Positions 13,101 to 24,270 of a DNA stretch of 64,000 nucleotides are shown here, one piece after another. The stretch's first letter is position 1. Every line of letters begins with the position of its first letter. The stretch is from the NCBI GenBank assembly GCA_030411725.1, contig MU839828.1:2976001-3040000 (forward strand), read 5' to 3'. The translations under genes and the position numbers were made by a program. The stretch is from Echria macrotheca (lineage: Eukaryota > Ascomycota > Sordariomycetes > Sordariales > Schizotheciaceae). The notes beneath the pieces are model-generated. The model was not told the DNA's origin. It did not search any database and was given only the letters and a program-made list of their open reading frames with translations.

Positions 13101-13830
13101 TGTCTCAGCCACGCCTAGGGTTGTGAAGCAGGTTGACCCATTCCAGCCGAGTCTTAGGGTAGACCGGCTTCCCGACTCGAAGGAGATTCCCCCAAGCACG
13201 TACGACGCTGCTGCGATCCTCCGTGAGGTCGAACTTCTTGAAATTCTGGAACAAGCACTGCGGAACGGACCATCGGAGGATGTCATTGCTCAGATCGGAC
13301 ACGCAATCAGCCGGACCGAGGGAGAAGTGCCAACAACATATGGCAACGTCCCGGCAGGCGTGAACCGCCAAGTCGTTGACGCGGTGATAGGGCACATTGG
13401 GAATTTCGCCGTCAACCGCATGGCATCCAACGGCGACGCATCTTTCGTCCCGCCCGGGCTACCCGATGTTTGGACACTAGTATTGCTGGCGACGGAGGTC
13501 TCGCCCGCCGCGCGGTACTTTGTCCTGTCCAGCATGGTCGACGAGCTGCGTTATCCGAATGCGCGCACGTCCTTCTTCCTACACGCGTTGCTTCACATTT
13601 TCATCCACGACATGTCAGACCCGGAAGCGACCGATACTCGGCAGCAGCTCGTCAGAGTGCTTCTAGAACGGCTAGTTAGCTACCCACCACAGCCTTGGGG
13701 TCTAGTGGTCCTGATCCTCGAGCTTGTCAAGAACCCCAAATACCAATTCTTCGACCTGCCGTTCATCCAGGCCGCGCCCGAGGTGCGTCAAGTCTTTGAG
13801 GATAAGATTGCCAAGGCCAGTGCCACGTAG
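7124..13830 (+). CDS. NOT1: NOT1, scaffold subunit of the CCR4-NOT deadenylase complex, 2183 aa
   Basis: Exons are 7124-7369, 7446-7770 and 7850-13830 (6552 nt). The second intron has a perfect branch site TGCTAAC at 7824-7830. NOT1 is the large helical scaffold that holds the CCR4/CAF1 deadenylases, CAF40 and the NOT2/NOT5 module, and so controls mRNA decay and translational repression. Visible parts are: a low-complexity Pro/Ser/Ala start followed by TLTKIAVAQVYLLLSTI; long HEAT-type helices; an MIF4G-like CAF1-binding domain about 910-1115 (from GKIQFVLNNLTDTTLQAMF through LNLKFEIEVLCKGL); a CAF40-binding DUF3819 region about 1187-1330 (ALTRALQEIIQPVVDRSV); and the C-terminal NOT1 superfamily homology domain about 1750-2175 ending in LPFIQAAPEVRQVFEDKI. 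Length fits fungal NOT1. The start is the first ATG of the exon. Confidence 0.96.
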
Positions 13831-14491
13831 GCCGCGGCAATGTGGTTCGATTTGGAACTATGGTCGGACGTCTCCATATCGATGAGGCTGGGTTGGCGAG
13901 GATGATTCAGATGCGTTGCCTGGTTTGGAGACGGCTCGAGCCTAGCTTCGATATATTGGGATGGGTTTGTACGGGGCAGTTACGTGGAAGCGCCGTAATG
14001 GTACGATAGAGACGAAATATTTGCGGGGGTGGACTGGGAGGGACAGCGTCTGAAAACAAAATGGGGCTGGTGCACTTGATGTCTCCAGCGCGGTCGGGCT
14101 TGTAAGCTGGTCGACCTTGTAGTTTATGTATTATACTATACAGGACAGGGCGTGTTTGAATTGATGGCACGGGTAATGAAGCTTGATAACGGTTGAGTGA
14201 CAGATTGAGGTGTTCCCAGCAAGGGCTCTTTGGAGCGGAATAGCCAGTGGTAAGCACTCAGAGGCTATCAAGCCAACCAGTGAAGAGGTACACGTTTTTC
14301 TTGATTAGAGTACATTCCGGGCTCTATCAAAGACTCGTTATCTACGATTGTTCCGTACCTTGGGTGCCATCTGACTTTTTTGACACCGCCGTGCGCCGTC
14401 TGAAGTCAGCTCTGACCCAAAGGCGGTGAGCAACAAGCAAGCAAGCGAAGAAACGAGGGCACATGTGCCGTTGTTACGCATGCATGTACCG

Positions 14492-14508
14492 TATGCATGC
14501 ATGCATGC
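14492..14508. repeat. ATGC tetranucleotide repeat
   Basis: Four consecutive ATGC units occur here, and a related GCATGCATG lies just upstream at about 14478. It is an alternating purine-pyrimidine run within the spacer after NOT1. Confidence 0.9.
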
Positions 14509-15054
14509 CATCAGCAGTAGTACCTAGCAGCGGCAGCAGAAAAAAAAATAATGCAGGCGAAGGATTCTGGGGAAGTTCGTGAGTGAGGGGTCGGGAGGTA
14601 AGGCACGGATGTTCGAGCACCCAGCAGAAGTCCTCCAATAACCAATAGCATTCCCGACCAAACCAAAAACAACCAAAAAAAAGAGCTTTGAGTGCTCGGA
14701 TGGGAAGTGGGAAAAAAGGAAGGGGTCTGGGCGGCTGCTGCTTGGTGCAACACACCTGTGGTGGTCGTGGTGGTTGATCTATTTGGGGGAAAGGAACCGT
14801 TCAACTGGAAGGTTGGAGTTCTGGGGTTTGGGGTTTGGGGGATTTGGCCAACCATGGTGGACGTGGTGGCTCGATGGGGAAGTTGAAGCGGGATGATGTG
14901 ATGACGGTAATGATGGGGAGGAGGATGAGTGATGTATTTTTTTTTGGGAGGGGGAGGGGGGGAGGTTGGGTTGGGCGGTTGAGTGCGGGTGAGGTCCGGA
15001 ATAGATGAGCGTGGTTGTTGTGAGGGGAAGCGGGCGAGGAGGTTATTAGTTGGG

Positions 15055-15071
15055 ATATATATATATATATA
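15055..15071. repeat. AT dinucleotide microsatellite
   Basis: Eight AT units in a row sit in the NOT1-GDS1 spacer. No gene is adjacent, and a promoter role cannot be judged. Confidence 0.9.
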
Positions 15072-17794
15072 CTCTAGGGAAGATTGTTGTCACGACGATG
15101 ATTTGTTGGGGGTAGTGTAGTGTAGAATAGTTCTCTTGTAATGATGAAATGATGATGAACATTTTCGATACATACTACTCAATGGTGCTGGAGAGAAAGA
15201 GATGTCCGACAGTCTGCATACGTATCGCACGCAAGCTGGAAAAGGCTGGGAGAGAGATGCAATTCCCGACATCTGATTGGATCAACTTATATAGTGCTGA
15301 TGATGCCCTGTCTCGTTCTTCGTTGCCTTGGTTTGGTTCGAGTGTGTGAGGGGTTGGGTTGGGCTTTTCCAGATGGGAACCTGCATCTACTCTATACTAT
15401 TGCCAACTTATTCCGTAATCTTTTACATCACCACCCTCTTATTACCTGAGAGAGATGCCGATACGCGCCCGCACGGCGCGCCGTTAACGCAGAGTAAGCA
15501 AGCAATGAAAAAAGTCTAGGCACACGCGTGAACAAGCAAAGATAAGAAAACAAGAGTGTGGAGGAGCGATGGGGTCCAAACTCCAAACTTGGCGGGCGAC
15601 GGGAACGCTAGAAAAAAATCGAAGAAGGGGAACCTGGAGGAGGGAACCTGACTGACTCTTGTTAAAGAGAAGAAAAAATCGTTCTAGAAGCGGGGTTGTC
15701 GTCGTTGGGTTCGGTTGAGCCCACTGGTGTAAACGGACTGTGAGTATGTACCGGTCTTTACTCCAGAAAGACAAGCTATCTGCTCTACGCATAACGGGGG
15801 GTGCGCGACGGTGGCTAGGCTGCTGCTGTGAAGCTATCGCCAACGCCTTTTCGTTAACTATGACGCTTTTCCACGTCGCTTTTCTGTGCCTTTTAGCCGA
15901 CATAGGCGGCCACTACAAGCAATAAACACTTTTCTCGACAATCTGAAACATTGCCTTGGGGTTGTATGTGTTTATCGTGGAGGTGGAAGAGTTTCTTCCA
16001 GTGCTTGCGGACAAGTCAGTCCTTTGAGAGTGGGCTCGGGTTCTTTTCTTGGGGACTTTTTTTTTCTGGTTGCACCCTGAAAAAATGGCAGGAAAATCCC
16101 CGGACGACGGAATGCTCGCCGCGATTGGCCAGACTAAAAACTTCCGGGATCCACTTGCCTGTACCGAAGTTTCGAAGCCAAACACACGCGAGGTGCTTCC
16201 CCTAAAAGAGTTTACCGGTTGGGTCCGGCTGGTTTCCCCCTTGCCTCGACGCCTCGTCGCAGCCCAGCGACAGCCTGAGGCAAACAAATCGGGGTCTTTC
16301 GGTCAATAGCCCCAAAGGAGGAGATCGCCTCCTTTTGGCCGCTTTTCTTCTTCCTCCGACTTCCTGTTTTGTAGTGCGCTGTTTGTCCTGCTGATGAACT
16401 TTTTTCTTTTTGTCGTCTCCGTTACGTTTTGGTTTCCTCGGTCGCCCGCGTCGTCGTCTTCAGATGGTCGTGAGACTTTTGCCCGGATTCAGGCTCGCTT
16501 CTTATTAATAAGACAGTGCGGGTATCGCATTTTTTAAACTCGCGGCACGCCAGTGAAACGCTGCCCCGGAAACAGCATTCTGCTGCAAAATGACATGCGG
16601 ACAGGATGGTCTGCAGCGAACCCGGACGACTCGGATCTTGGGTGAGATTGTTTGTTTGTCCACTCCATCGTGTGGAGTCAGGGTCCGCGACTTCATCTAC
16701 CGAGGAAGGCATGGAAGGCCACAAGGCTTCGAGATGAGCAGATATATCACGCAAGGCCGTGGTCCTGCGTAGCATCAGTTGCCTCTCGGTGGTCCTCGCT
16801 GGTCATCGGTGGAGGCTATTGATGTCACCGATCAGCGCGCAGACAATGCGCTCCGCTACCTAGCAGCAGTCGATGTCCTCCAGATAGGAGAAGCACGAGA
16901 AGCTCAGGTATGCCCCTTTCCTGGGCGCGGCATGTGGCACGGCTGGGCCGGCTTTTCTTGTTGCTTCTTATTTTGCAGCACCGGCCGATTGGCCGCCGCG
17001 TGTTGGCGTTCTCGGGATGGAGGTCAGGAATGACCAAGGTCCAATGTCATGGTAATTGCTGTGGAACCATCACCGATTGTATGTGGGTTGCGGGCGGTGG
17101 ATGCCTTCATCCACGGCTGCACGATGCGTTTTCGTTTGCAGCCTTCTCGCAGGTTTTGCGCATGACGGCTTCCCTGGAGCTGCTGCAACTGTTGCAACCT
17201 GCGATGGTCTGGGGGTGCGTGTGCGACGAGTAGTCGGCCCCACCCCTGGTGGGAATCATACCGCCTTTTTGGACGGCTCGAGCTGCCCCATCCCTGTCTG
17301 ACCAGCCACACCCCTGTCGGCACCAGTCGTCGCCGCTTGGCTCGCACTTGCAGCTCCAGCCGTCGCCCCCCTTCCATCATCCCAAACAGTCCCGGCCCAG
17401 TCGACCCCCCAAAACAGCTGCAAAAAAAAAGTTACGGCACCATTTGCGCCTCCATCCCCATCCCTCTTGCCTCACCTCCGAGCCCTCCGTCCGCCACCCC
17501 GTTGTCCCTGTTGCCCAGCGCTGTCACCTGTGCTTGTCGTTGTTGACGACTTGTTCGATCTTTTGGCTCTCTACCTTTTATTCCACCTATCCTCGCTTGC
17601 GACTCGGGTCCGGGCCGACGACTCGCAACGGTTCCTTGGCGCAACTTTCGACGCAAGCATTGGCGATCCCCATCTCAGCCGGCGCCGAAAACGAGACCGC
17701 CGTCGCAGCTCATAGCATTGCACGATAATCGCATTACACCCCCGTCAATCCGTCGCATATCCTTCCCAGCGCCCGCCTTTTACATTTCGCCATC

Positions 17795-19158
17795 ATGCCT
17801 TACAACACACGTCGCAAATCGTTGTCACTGCCATCGCTCGGCATACACGTCCCCGGAAGCAACTCGAGCGCCGCCAGAGCTGCCGCCGCGAATCGAGCCA
17901 TCGCGCTTCAGAACAGCAACGCAGCAAACAGCAGGACCGACAGCATTCGCTCGCCAGACACATCGATGGCGTCGCCGCCACGCGAAGACGCACCGGCGCC
18001 CAAGAAGCTGAAGCGCGCTCACACGGCGGATCTCGACGATGCGCCAACTTCAGAACCACACCCCAAGAGGCGAGACGACGGGGTCAAGTTTGAGAACACG
18101 CCACCGCCGTCGCCCAGCGCCGAACACGCTTCGATCGAGGGAGACGAGAGCGCGCTGTCGGCAAAAAAGGTCGACCTGGAGAGCATCAACGATGAGATCG
18201 TGGAGGCAGTCATAGTCCAGCTGCAAACCACCGGGAATCGGCCGCACCTCGTGAAAGAGCTGGCGGCCGTCCTGATGCAGCAGCTCAAGATCGTTCAACA
18301 GTATGAGCACCCTTCCCCACCCGCACCCGTGTGCAGGTTTACTAACACGCGCTGCTCCACAGGTCAGCGAATCCTTGCGCCATCATTTCGTCCCGGTTAG
18401 CTAGCTACCTCAAGCGCTCATGCTGGTCGGCGCATGAACCGTGCCCGCTGGCCAAGGAGCTCGAATCCGTACATCCTCGCCGGACCTACTTTTACCTCAC
18501 AACATGTCCCCACCAGCCGCTGCCCGATCCCGCGCAAGCCGCGACCCTCAGCCAGCTTGCACATATGCGCACCATAATATCGCCAAGTCTATCGAGTGCC
18601 GCCTCGAGCTCTGAGGATGCCGATATGGAGCGGCGGCGCGAGCTGAGCCCGAGTCCAGAGGTTGATCTGTCGAGTCCCGAGTTCGATGACATGGATGACG
18701 ATGTCGCCATGCCCATGACGCCCATCGGATCGCACTCGTTCCGGAGATTTGATATGCACCGACACATTCCCGGTCGGAGCAATCGCGCTGCTTCGCCGCC
18801 GCTCGAGAAGGACGAGAAGGAGTTTACCCAAACGGCCGATGGGCTGCAAAAGAGGAAGCTTACCGGCGATTTGTTGTCTGTGACGTCGCCTTCTGGAATG
18901 GATGTGGACTATTCCACCAGGGAAGACGGGCTATTTGGGGAGAAGATGGCGCCGCCAAGTTCGAACACGTTGAATGTTGTTGCACCGATCAATTTCGTCA
19001 CCAGCCCGGCGATCCGACCATCAGGCTTGTCACTCAATTTCGGCAAGAAGGATATCGAGACTGACAGCTGGTCGAAGCTGGAGGCCATGCTCGATTGGGA
19101 CCGAAGTCCGGAGAACATTGAGCTCGAGGAGCTTGATGGGCTGTTGAACGATTACTAA
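17795..19158 (+). CDS. GDS1-type winged-helix nuclear protein, 433 aa
   Basis: Exons are 17795-18300 and 18363-19158; the split codon CA|G and the stop at 19156-19158 give 1302 nt. The N-terminal 125 residues are basic and Ser/Ala/Pro-rich, with a nuclear-localisation-like APKKLKR. A compact domain follows from about residue 127 to 225: INDEIVEAVIVQLQTTGNRP, then KELAAVLMQQLKIVQQS, SRLASYLKRSCW and TYFYLTTCPHQPLPD. This looks like the winged-helix fold that fungal annotations attach to GDS1 proteins; I recall that assignment and could not check it. The C-terminal half is Ser- and acid-rich and ends in a conserved-looking acidic amphipathic patch (LEAMLDWDRSPENIELEELD), which could be an activation or interaction segment. 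A role as a nuclear regulator is inferred. The intron interrupts the winged-helix domain. Confidence 0.8.
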
Positions 19159-20746
19159 ATCACGGTTGAGTAATGAGACGAGCAAGACGTGGGGGCTGAT
19201 ATGTACGATGATGGATACGATGAGGTGGACGGCTTTTTGGATAAGCTGTCATTTTCTTTACCCTCTCTCCTATATTTCCTATCTGTGGTGTTTTCTGGGG
19301 ACAAAACGGCAGGTTGGCGGCAAGGTTTTGTTCTTCCATCCCCATAGACGATGCTGGGTTTCGGGCGTTTACGGGAAACTTAGCTGATATGGGCTGGGCT
19401 GGGTGGTCTGGGGTTGGGGGCGTTTTTCCATCTCATGAAAAGGGACGGCGCATGCATTTTCTGTTTGAGCGTTTGCTTGTTTTTTTCTCTCTCTCTTGCC
19501 CTCTGTGCTTTTTCCCTCTACTTCCAAAACGCCGCTCCTCCTCCTCTGTTTGCTTTTTTGACGTGGATGTCGTCTCGGGCTGTTATTTTTTTTAAAACAG
19601 AAGCCTAGAGGGACTTTTGGTTACTGTTCGGATCATTCCGGGAACAGGACCATGGAAAATAGGGGGGTTTTACACCAGCGTTCCTAGATTGTATGGACGG
19701 GAAAAGGAGGGTGGAAGGAATTTACACAAAATGGGGATTTACAGGAATTTTACAAAGAGGGATTTAAGGGATGGGAGGCGGAGAGACAAAAAAGGGTGAT
19801 ACCTGTTGTTGCGTCTGTCCTCGTTTCTGGCTCTTTTTTTTTTGTCTCCTGTGGGATTTTTTCTTGTCGAGCTGCTGTCGTCGTGTGTTCCGGCTGCTGC
19901 CTGTGTGAAAGGGTGGTGGCGGCATGGGAAAGCGGGTATGAGTCAATATTTCTGGGGGGGTGGTGGTGGTGGTGGCCTTTGTGCTTTGCTCATACGTGTA
20001 ACACTACGACATACCCACACGCGCGCGCGGATACAGGAGGCAGGGAAAGGGGAAAGGAGAAAGGGAAGGGGGGGGGGGGGGTATTCTGTGGTTGTTTGCC
20101 TTTTTTTTTTCTCCTTCGGGTCTCTTTCCTCTGGGAGGGCTTGCTCTGTATTTCTCAGACGGGTTGGGAACAGAAAGAAAGAGATTAGAGGCGTCTGGTC
20201 CGGCGAGGGGAAAGAAGAAGCAGCATACATACCCAGGCAGCAAGCCACTAGAGAGCGTGTGGGTTGGTTAGTAGAAGACGAAGAAGAAGAAACGGAAAAT
20301 AGAGTTAAATCCCCACTTATATGGATGGTCTCCGATGCGGGATGTTGAGTGCGGCTGAGCGTGAGTCTTGGTGACCATGGCGTGATGCCGTGTCTAGGAT
20401 GGATCTTACATGACGTTTAAGGGTGTTACACCAGATCGCTACGTTGAGTCTGATATGAGCCAGACCATCCCCGCGCTTGAAAAGACATGGTATCTGGTAC
20501 AGCATCCCGGTTTATACACAAGTACATTCCGCTAAGATCCATCAGAACATATATATGTATATATACACGCATAGAATTGAAGATGGAACGTCTTGCATCA
20601 TTCTCCGCGAGTTTGTGTACCAGACACGCCTCCCCTCCATTATCCTCTCTAGGTAGTTCTACACCTCGCAACCATACAATCATCCCGAGTCTAAACATAT
20701 ATAACACATACACACCAGACTTACATCTATCATACCACTTCACAAA
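19159..20746. other. Convergent intergenic region between GDS1-like and OMS1-like genes
   Basis: Both flanking genes end here, so the 1.6 kb should contain only 3' untranslated sequence and spacer. It is rich in homopolymers (a G run near 20070-20082, T runs at 19480, 19590, 19840 and 20102) and in T/G-biased low-complexity sequence. I see no gene. Confidence 0.55.
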
Positions 20747-21988
20747 CTACCTATCCTTCCCCTCCCCCGCACCAAGCCGACTATTAACCCTCAACTCAAG
20801 ATAATACACAGTCCCCAGCTGCAACCAAGGCCGCTCGACCTCAACCACCTCCAACCCGGGTACCTTGTCCTGCGCATCCCGCACAATCCCCAGGATATCC
20901 CGATTCCACCAACACCCCCACTTCTCCGCATGCCTATCGACATGGCGATCGAGCAGCCCATTCAGCCAGCCGAACCCGGCCCAACAAGACCGTCCGTGCT
21001 CGAGCAGCACGATGCGGCCGGTATCCGGCTCGACCATGCCGGCCATGTTGATTAGGAGTCCTGTCGGATCTTGCACACTGCACAGCGTGAACCCCTGCAC
21101 GATCGTATCATATTTCTTCGTCGTCGTTCCCGTTTTTGTGGTAGGAGGGGGAGGTGGTAATTCCGTCAGTGCATCGCCCATGATCAGCCGAACCCTCGAG
21201 TCGAGCACATCTACTACCACTCCCTCAGTGGGAGGCATCGGCTCGGCCCTCTTGCGCCGCATGATTTTTGTCAGGGTCGGGACTACCTCCCTCAACCTGT
21301 CCCGGGCGAGAAGGAGCATGTCGGGCGCGATCTCGAGGCCCGTGTAGCTCGTCATTTTGTCATTCTTGGCGTCAGGTGGGGAGACGACGCCGGACCAGTC
21401 GTAGTATGGGAGACTGAGGCCCGTGCCGACGGCGATCTCGAGGACGTCGCCTACCGCGCGGGAGGCCATCTTTTTGCGCTTAGATGAGATGCCCGGGGTG
21501 TAGCGCTCAAAGTTTTTCTGCTGGCGGTCGAATTCTGAGGCGGTTGCTCGTGCAGGTTGGGAAGATGGGCAGGGACATGACGACGGAGATGACGAGGATG
21601 ATTTGAGGGTCGAGGTGGTGACGGCTACGATGTAGGTTGTTGCGAGGCCGGTGAAGAGGCAGAAGCCTATTAGGTGGAAGCGGTATTTGGCGAAGAGCGT
21701 GGCTAGGGGTTGGGCTTTGCCTTCTGATGATGGGTTTGGGTTGTTGGGAGGACGGGGTGGTTGTTGTTGTTGAGTTCCGGGCCTTGTTGGGGGGATGTTT
21801 TTTCGGGGTTGTGGTCTGAGTTTTGGGGAGGTTGTTATTTTTGCCGCGCGTGGGCTAGTGGTGATGGTGAAGGGGCGGCATTGTTGTTGTGATGAACCTT
21901 GAGGCCTTGGAAGAAAGGGAGCGTAGGGCTTTGGGAAGTGTGTTGATGGAGGACAGAGTAGTATCCTCTGGGGTATTCGAGAGGCCAT
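20747..21988 (-). CDS. OMS1: OMS1-like mitochondrial inner-membrane methyltransferase, 413 aa
   Basis: A single uninterrupted frame runs from the ATG at 21986-21988. The first 100 residues are basic, Pro/Gln/Thr-rich and nearly free of acidic residues, as in a mitochondrial presequence. One hydrophobic segment follows (about 104-124, LIGFCLFTGLATTYIVAV), then a Ser-rich spacer, and from about residue 155 a class I SAM-dependent methyltransferase: motif I GDVLEIAVGTGLSLPYY (180-196), LEIAPDMLLLARDRL, GDALTELP and YDTIVQGFTLCSV, then GRIVLLEHGRS. The domain order (targeting signal, one TM, UbiE/COQ5-type methyltransferase) is that of yeast Oms1, a multicopy suppressor of oxa1 defects; the substrate is unknown to me. 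The central Pro-rich loop in ELPPPPPTTKTG looks like an insertion. Confidence 0.85.
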   Translation of the reverse strand: MASRIPQRILLCPPSTHFPKPYAPFLPRPQGSSQQQCRPFTITTSPRAAKITTSPKLRPQPRKNIPPTRPGTQQQQPPRPPNNPNPSSEGKAQPLATLFAKYRFHLIGFCLFTGLATTYIVAVTTSTLKSSSSSPSSCPCPSSQPARATASEFDRQQKNFERYTPGISSKRKKMASRAVGDVLEIAVGTGLSLPYYDWSGVVSPPDAKNDKMTSYTGLEIAPDMLLLARDRLREVVPTLTKIMRRKRAEPMPPTEGVVVDVLDSRVRLIMGDALTELPPPPPTTKTGTTTKKYDTIVQGFTLCSVQDPTGLLINMAGMVEPDTGRIVLLEHGRSCWAGFGWLNGLLDRHVDRHAEKWGCWWNRDILGIVRDAQDKVPGLEVVEVERPWLQLGTVYYLELRVNSRLGAGEGKDR

Positions 21989-22633
21989 GGTGGGCTGACC
22001 GTTTCTGGGCTTGAGCCCGACCTCGACGACAGTGGGATGTTGACCGAGATGTGCTCGGAATGAGTGAAGTCGCGTGTGAGATGAGGTCCGATGTGAAATG
22101 ATGCAAATTTACGCGGGTTAGGGTTTTCTGTCGCGTGGGGCTGCTCCGGGCCTACCCCGGCCCGGGTTCCTCAGGTACGGGTGATTTCCGGCCTTCCGGG
22201 GCCGGCCCTATCTGAGCAGCCTTGCCTCCCCCGGTGACAGCTGAGTCTTTCAGGAATGCATAAAAACCACCTTTTGCTCTGATCATAACCCGGTCCAGCG
22301 TTTTAGGAAGAACTGTGGGTTGACTCCTTACCTGGGTAGCTGCCCACTTGATTCCCGGCCGCCTGTCCATGGATTAAGGTAGGACGTGCAGCTGCTTGTG
22401 TCCAATTTTTCTTTGCATGTTTCTCTAACTTTATTGTTATCAGGGGTATAAATGAGGCGACTGCTGGCACCAAGCTGGTCTCCTAGTTGAACTATGGTTA
22501 GAATCGGATTGTATTGGTCCTCATATAAGCGGGTATACCTGAGATCCAAGGCCCTCATCCGTCGATGCCAACCTTTTTGTCTCGCCCAGAGTGCTTTGCC
22601 ATGGTGACACGTCCAAAAGTTCTGGCGCAGAGC
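21989..22633. other. Spacer upstream of OMS1-like gene with a GC-rich hairpin element
   Basis: This 645-bp stretch carries the OMS1 promoter and the 3' side of the DUF6594 gene. A GC-rich segment at 22139-22221 can fold into nested stems and is listed separately. The small frames here do not look coding. Confidence 0.5.
22139..22221. repeat. GC-rich element with nested inverted repeats
   Basis: An 8-bp outer inverted repeat (GGCTGCTC at 22139-22146, GAGCAGCC at 22214-22221) encloses two further hairpins: CCGGGCC/GGCCCGG at 22146-22152 and 22159-22165, and CCGGCC/GGCCGG at 22188-22193 and 22200-22205, each with a 6-nt loop. The element sits about 150-235 bp upstream of the OMS1-like ATG. Whether it acts as RNA or DNA is unknown. 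Confidence 0.6.
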
Positions 22634-23444
22634 TCATCCCGAGGTCGAGTTCGACCTCGGAGATACCTGACCTGCGGCCTGCGTCGGGGATAAATATGCT
22701 CCGAGAAATATATACAGAACAGCAGCGTATGCCGCGACGATACCAACGATTTCCCTGCCCGTCATGGGTTCGAAGTAGCTGTGCAGCTCGACTGCGATAA
22801 AACGTCCGATGAATTTTGACATAGCCTCCAAGTGCAAGATCAAGAATCGATATGCTTGCAAGGTGCCCATGAGGATAAAGAGAGCGAATAAGATGATCAA
22901 AACCACAGCGGATTGAGATAATCCTGGGCAGAATAGGATCAGGATCATGGGCACCATTAAGACCATAAATCCAATCATGGTGAGGATGCTGGTGACCAAA
23001 AAGCTGACCATAGCCTTGACAAGTTGGCCTCGTGTTGAGGGATAGCCGGAGTCACCAAGGCGGAGCTCAATACCTTTGGCTTTCAATTCTTCCCGGTACG
23101 AACGCTCTTGTTTGTATGTTTTGCCAACAGGGGCTCTGATACTGATAGGAGCCGGCCGGCGCCTCAGCATCGTTTCCAGATCAGCCACTGCCTGACCTGT
23201 ACACTTCGTCAGCACTTGAAAGAGCGACAAGTCGAGGAGGAAGCAAAAGAGACAAATCCTCACAGTGCTTATGAATAAGCTCTTGTACGCGGTCGATCGC
23301 TTCGAGGTCAGGATCCCGCCCATGAACAACTATAGACTCGTTCGGAGCATTGAGTTCTTGCTCGTATCTCGCGATAATATGTCGCTGCAGACTGATGAAG
23401 GTGTGGACATGAAGGTTGGAACGGCTGTTGGCCTCCGGTGCCAT
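22634..23444 (-). CDS. Fungal DUF6594-type membrane protein, 247 aa
   Basis: Exons are 23264-23444 and 22634-23196 (744 nt), with the split codon T|GT giving HKHCQAVADLE. The N-terminal half is soluble and helical (ISLQRHIIARYEQEL, LEAIDRVQELIHKHCQAVAD, ERSYREELKAKG). The C-terminal half has three hydrophobic segments, about 123-148, 157-179 and 209-229. The last one, VGIVAAYAAVLYIFLGAYL, matches the characteristic AAYAAVL end of the fungal DUF6594 family, which has a soluble helical region followed by three C-terminal membrane helices. No biochemical role is established for the family as far as I know. The Met at 23444 is the first ATG of the open frame. The gene is divergent from the IMPACT gene, with about 0.8 kb between their starts. 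Confidence 0.75.
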
Positions 23445-24270
23445 TGTTGGCTGTTCCCGCGGCTCGCGCTCTCTTGCTGCTAAATCTCGGTTGGTACGTT
23501 GGGGAATGGAGTGAGCTTGTTGCGGTGAACTGTTGCGGTGAGCTGTGCCTCCGTCAGAGAAGTTGAGAGGCTTGGCGATCTTGCGACATTTACTGAGTGT
23601 GTTTCTATAGCCAGCCTTCCTGACCGACTTAACAACCCAATCGCCTCATGTATGACCGCGGACAAAGTTCTCAGCCGCAGCCGGCTTGGATGCAGGCTGC
23701 CAATGGCGGCATGGGAGGCATCATGAACCAATGAGGTTGATTATCCATCATCTCTGCTCTGGAATCATTGTCAGCCAGTGGTTTTGCAAGCCACTTGTTG
23801 AGTCCCAGTTTTCGGCTCGCAATGCTCTTACAAAAAGATTTCGGTAAGGGTCGACACCAGCACGGATATCCACGATAACAGTTTTGGTAGCAGACACCCC
23901 TACGAGTAGCTGTGAGGGGATCGCATCCTATCAACTTCTATTGATGCCAAATCACGGAGTAGGTGTGTGATTGCTTGATGGTTGACAGTGGCCCTGAATT
24001 GCGGGAAGGCATCAACGATCTTTGGAGACTTTCAGACCCTCCTTCAGAGTGGAAAATGCAGTGATCAATTTGCTCAATGTTGCACTTTACACCATGCGCC
24101 AAGAAATGCCCAGCTGCGATGGCCCCACAAAAGCTTGCTTGCTACCCCTGCATCTGGGGAGCTGTGGGGAAGCTTCTGTCATTCACATTCACACTCAACT
24201 CGAACCTCATCTCTTCATCTTCAACGTCTAACCCCAAATGAGACAGAAATAGCTCAATAATACAGCGAAG
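23445..24270. other. Divergent promoter region between DUF6594 and IMPACT genes
   Basis: This 826-bp region should carry the start sites of both divergent genes. No coding frame longer than about 90 codons occurs, and I recognise no binding-site cluster. Confidence 0.5.

Larger units (their letters stand above)
13831..17794. other. Long gene-poor spacer upstream of the GDS1-like gene
   Basis: This stretch is about 4 kb. It begins with the NOT1 3' region and ends in the pyrimidine-rich promoter and leader of the GDS1-like gene, which has C/T-rich runs from about 17250 on. In between I see an ATGC repeat (14492-14508), an AT run (15055-15071) and poly-purine and poly-T tracts, but no frame of more than about 160 codons and no recognisable protein. 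A long leader or a non-coding transcript is possible but not shown. Confidence 0.5.

Noticed and set aside
15520..15530. ACGCGT hexamer in the NOT1-GDS1 spacer
   Set aside because: A lone copy far from any start codon is expected by chance at this window size, unlike the clustered copies before RNH202.
22109..22125. GGGTTAGGGTTTT, resembling telomere repeat
   Set aside because: Only about one and a half TTAGGG units occur, flanked by ordinary genes. An interstitial telomere array would need several tandem units.
22765..22785. GGGTTCGAAGT, resembling a tRNA B-box
   Set aside because: It lies in the coding region of the DUF6594 gene and has no A-box or acceptor stem at the right distance. No other tRNA candidate was found.
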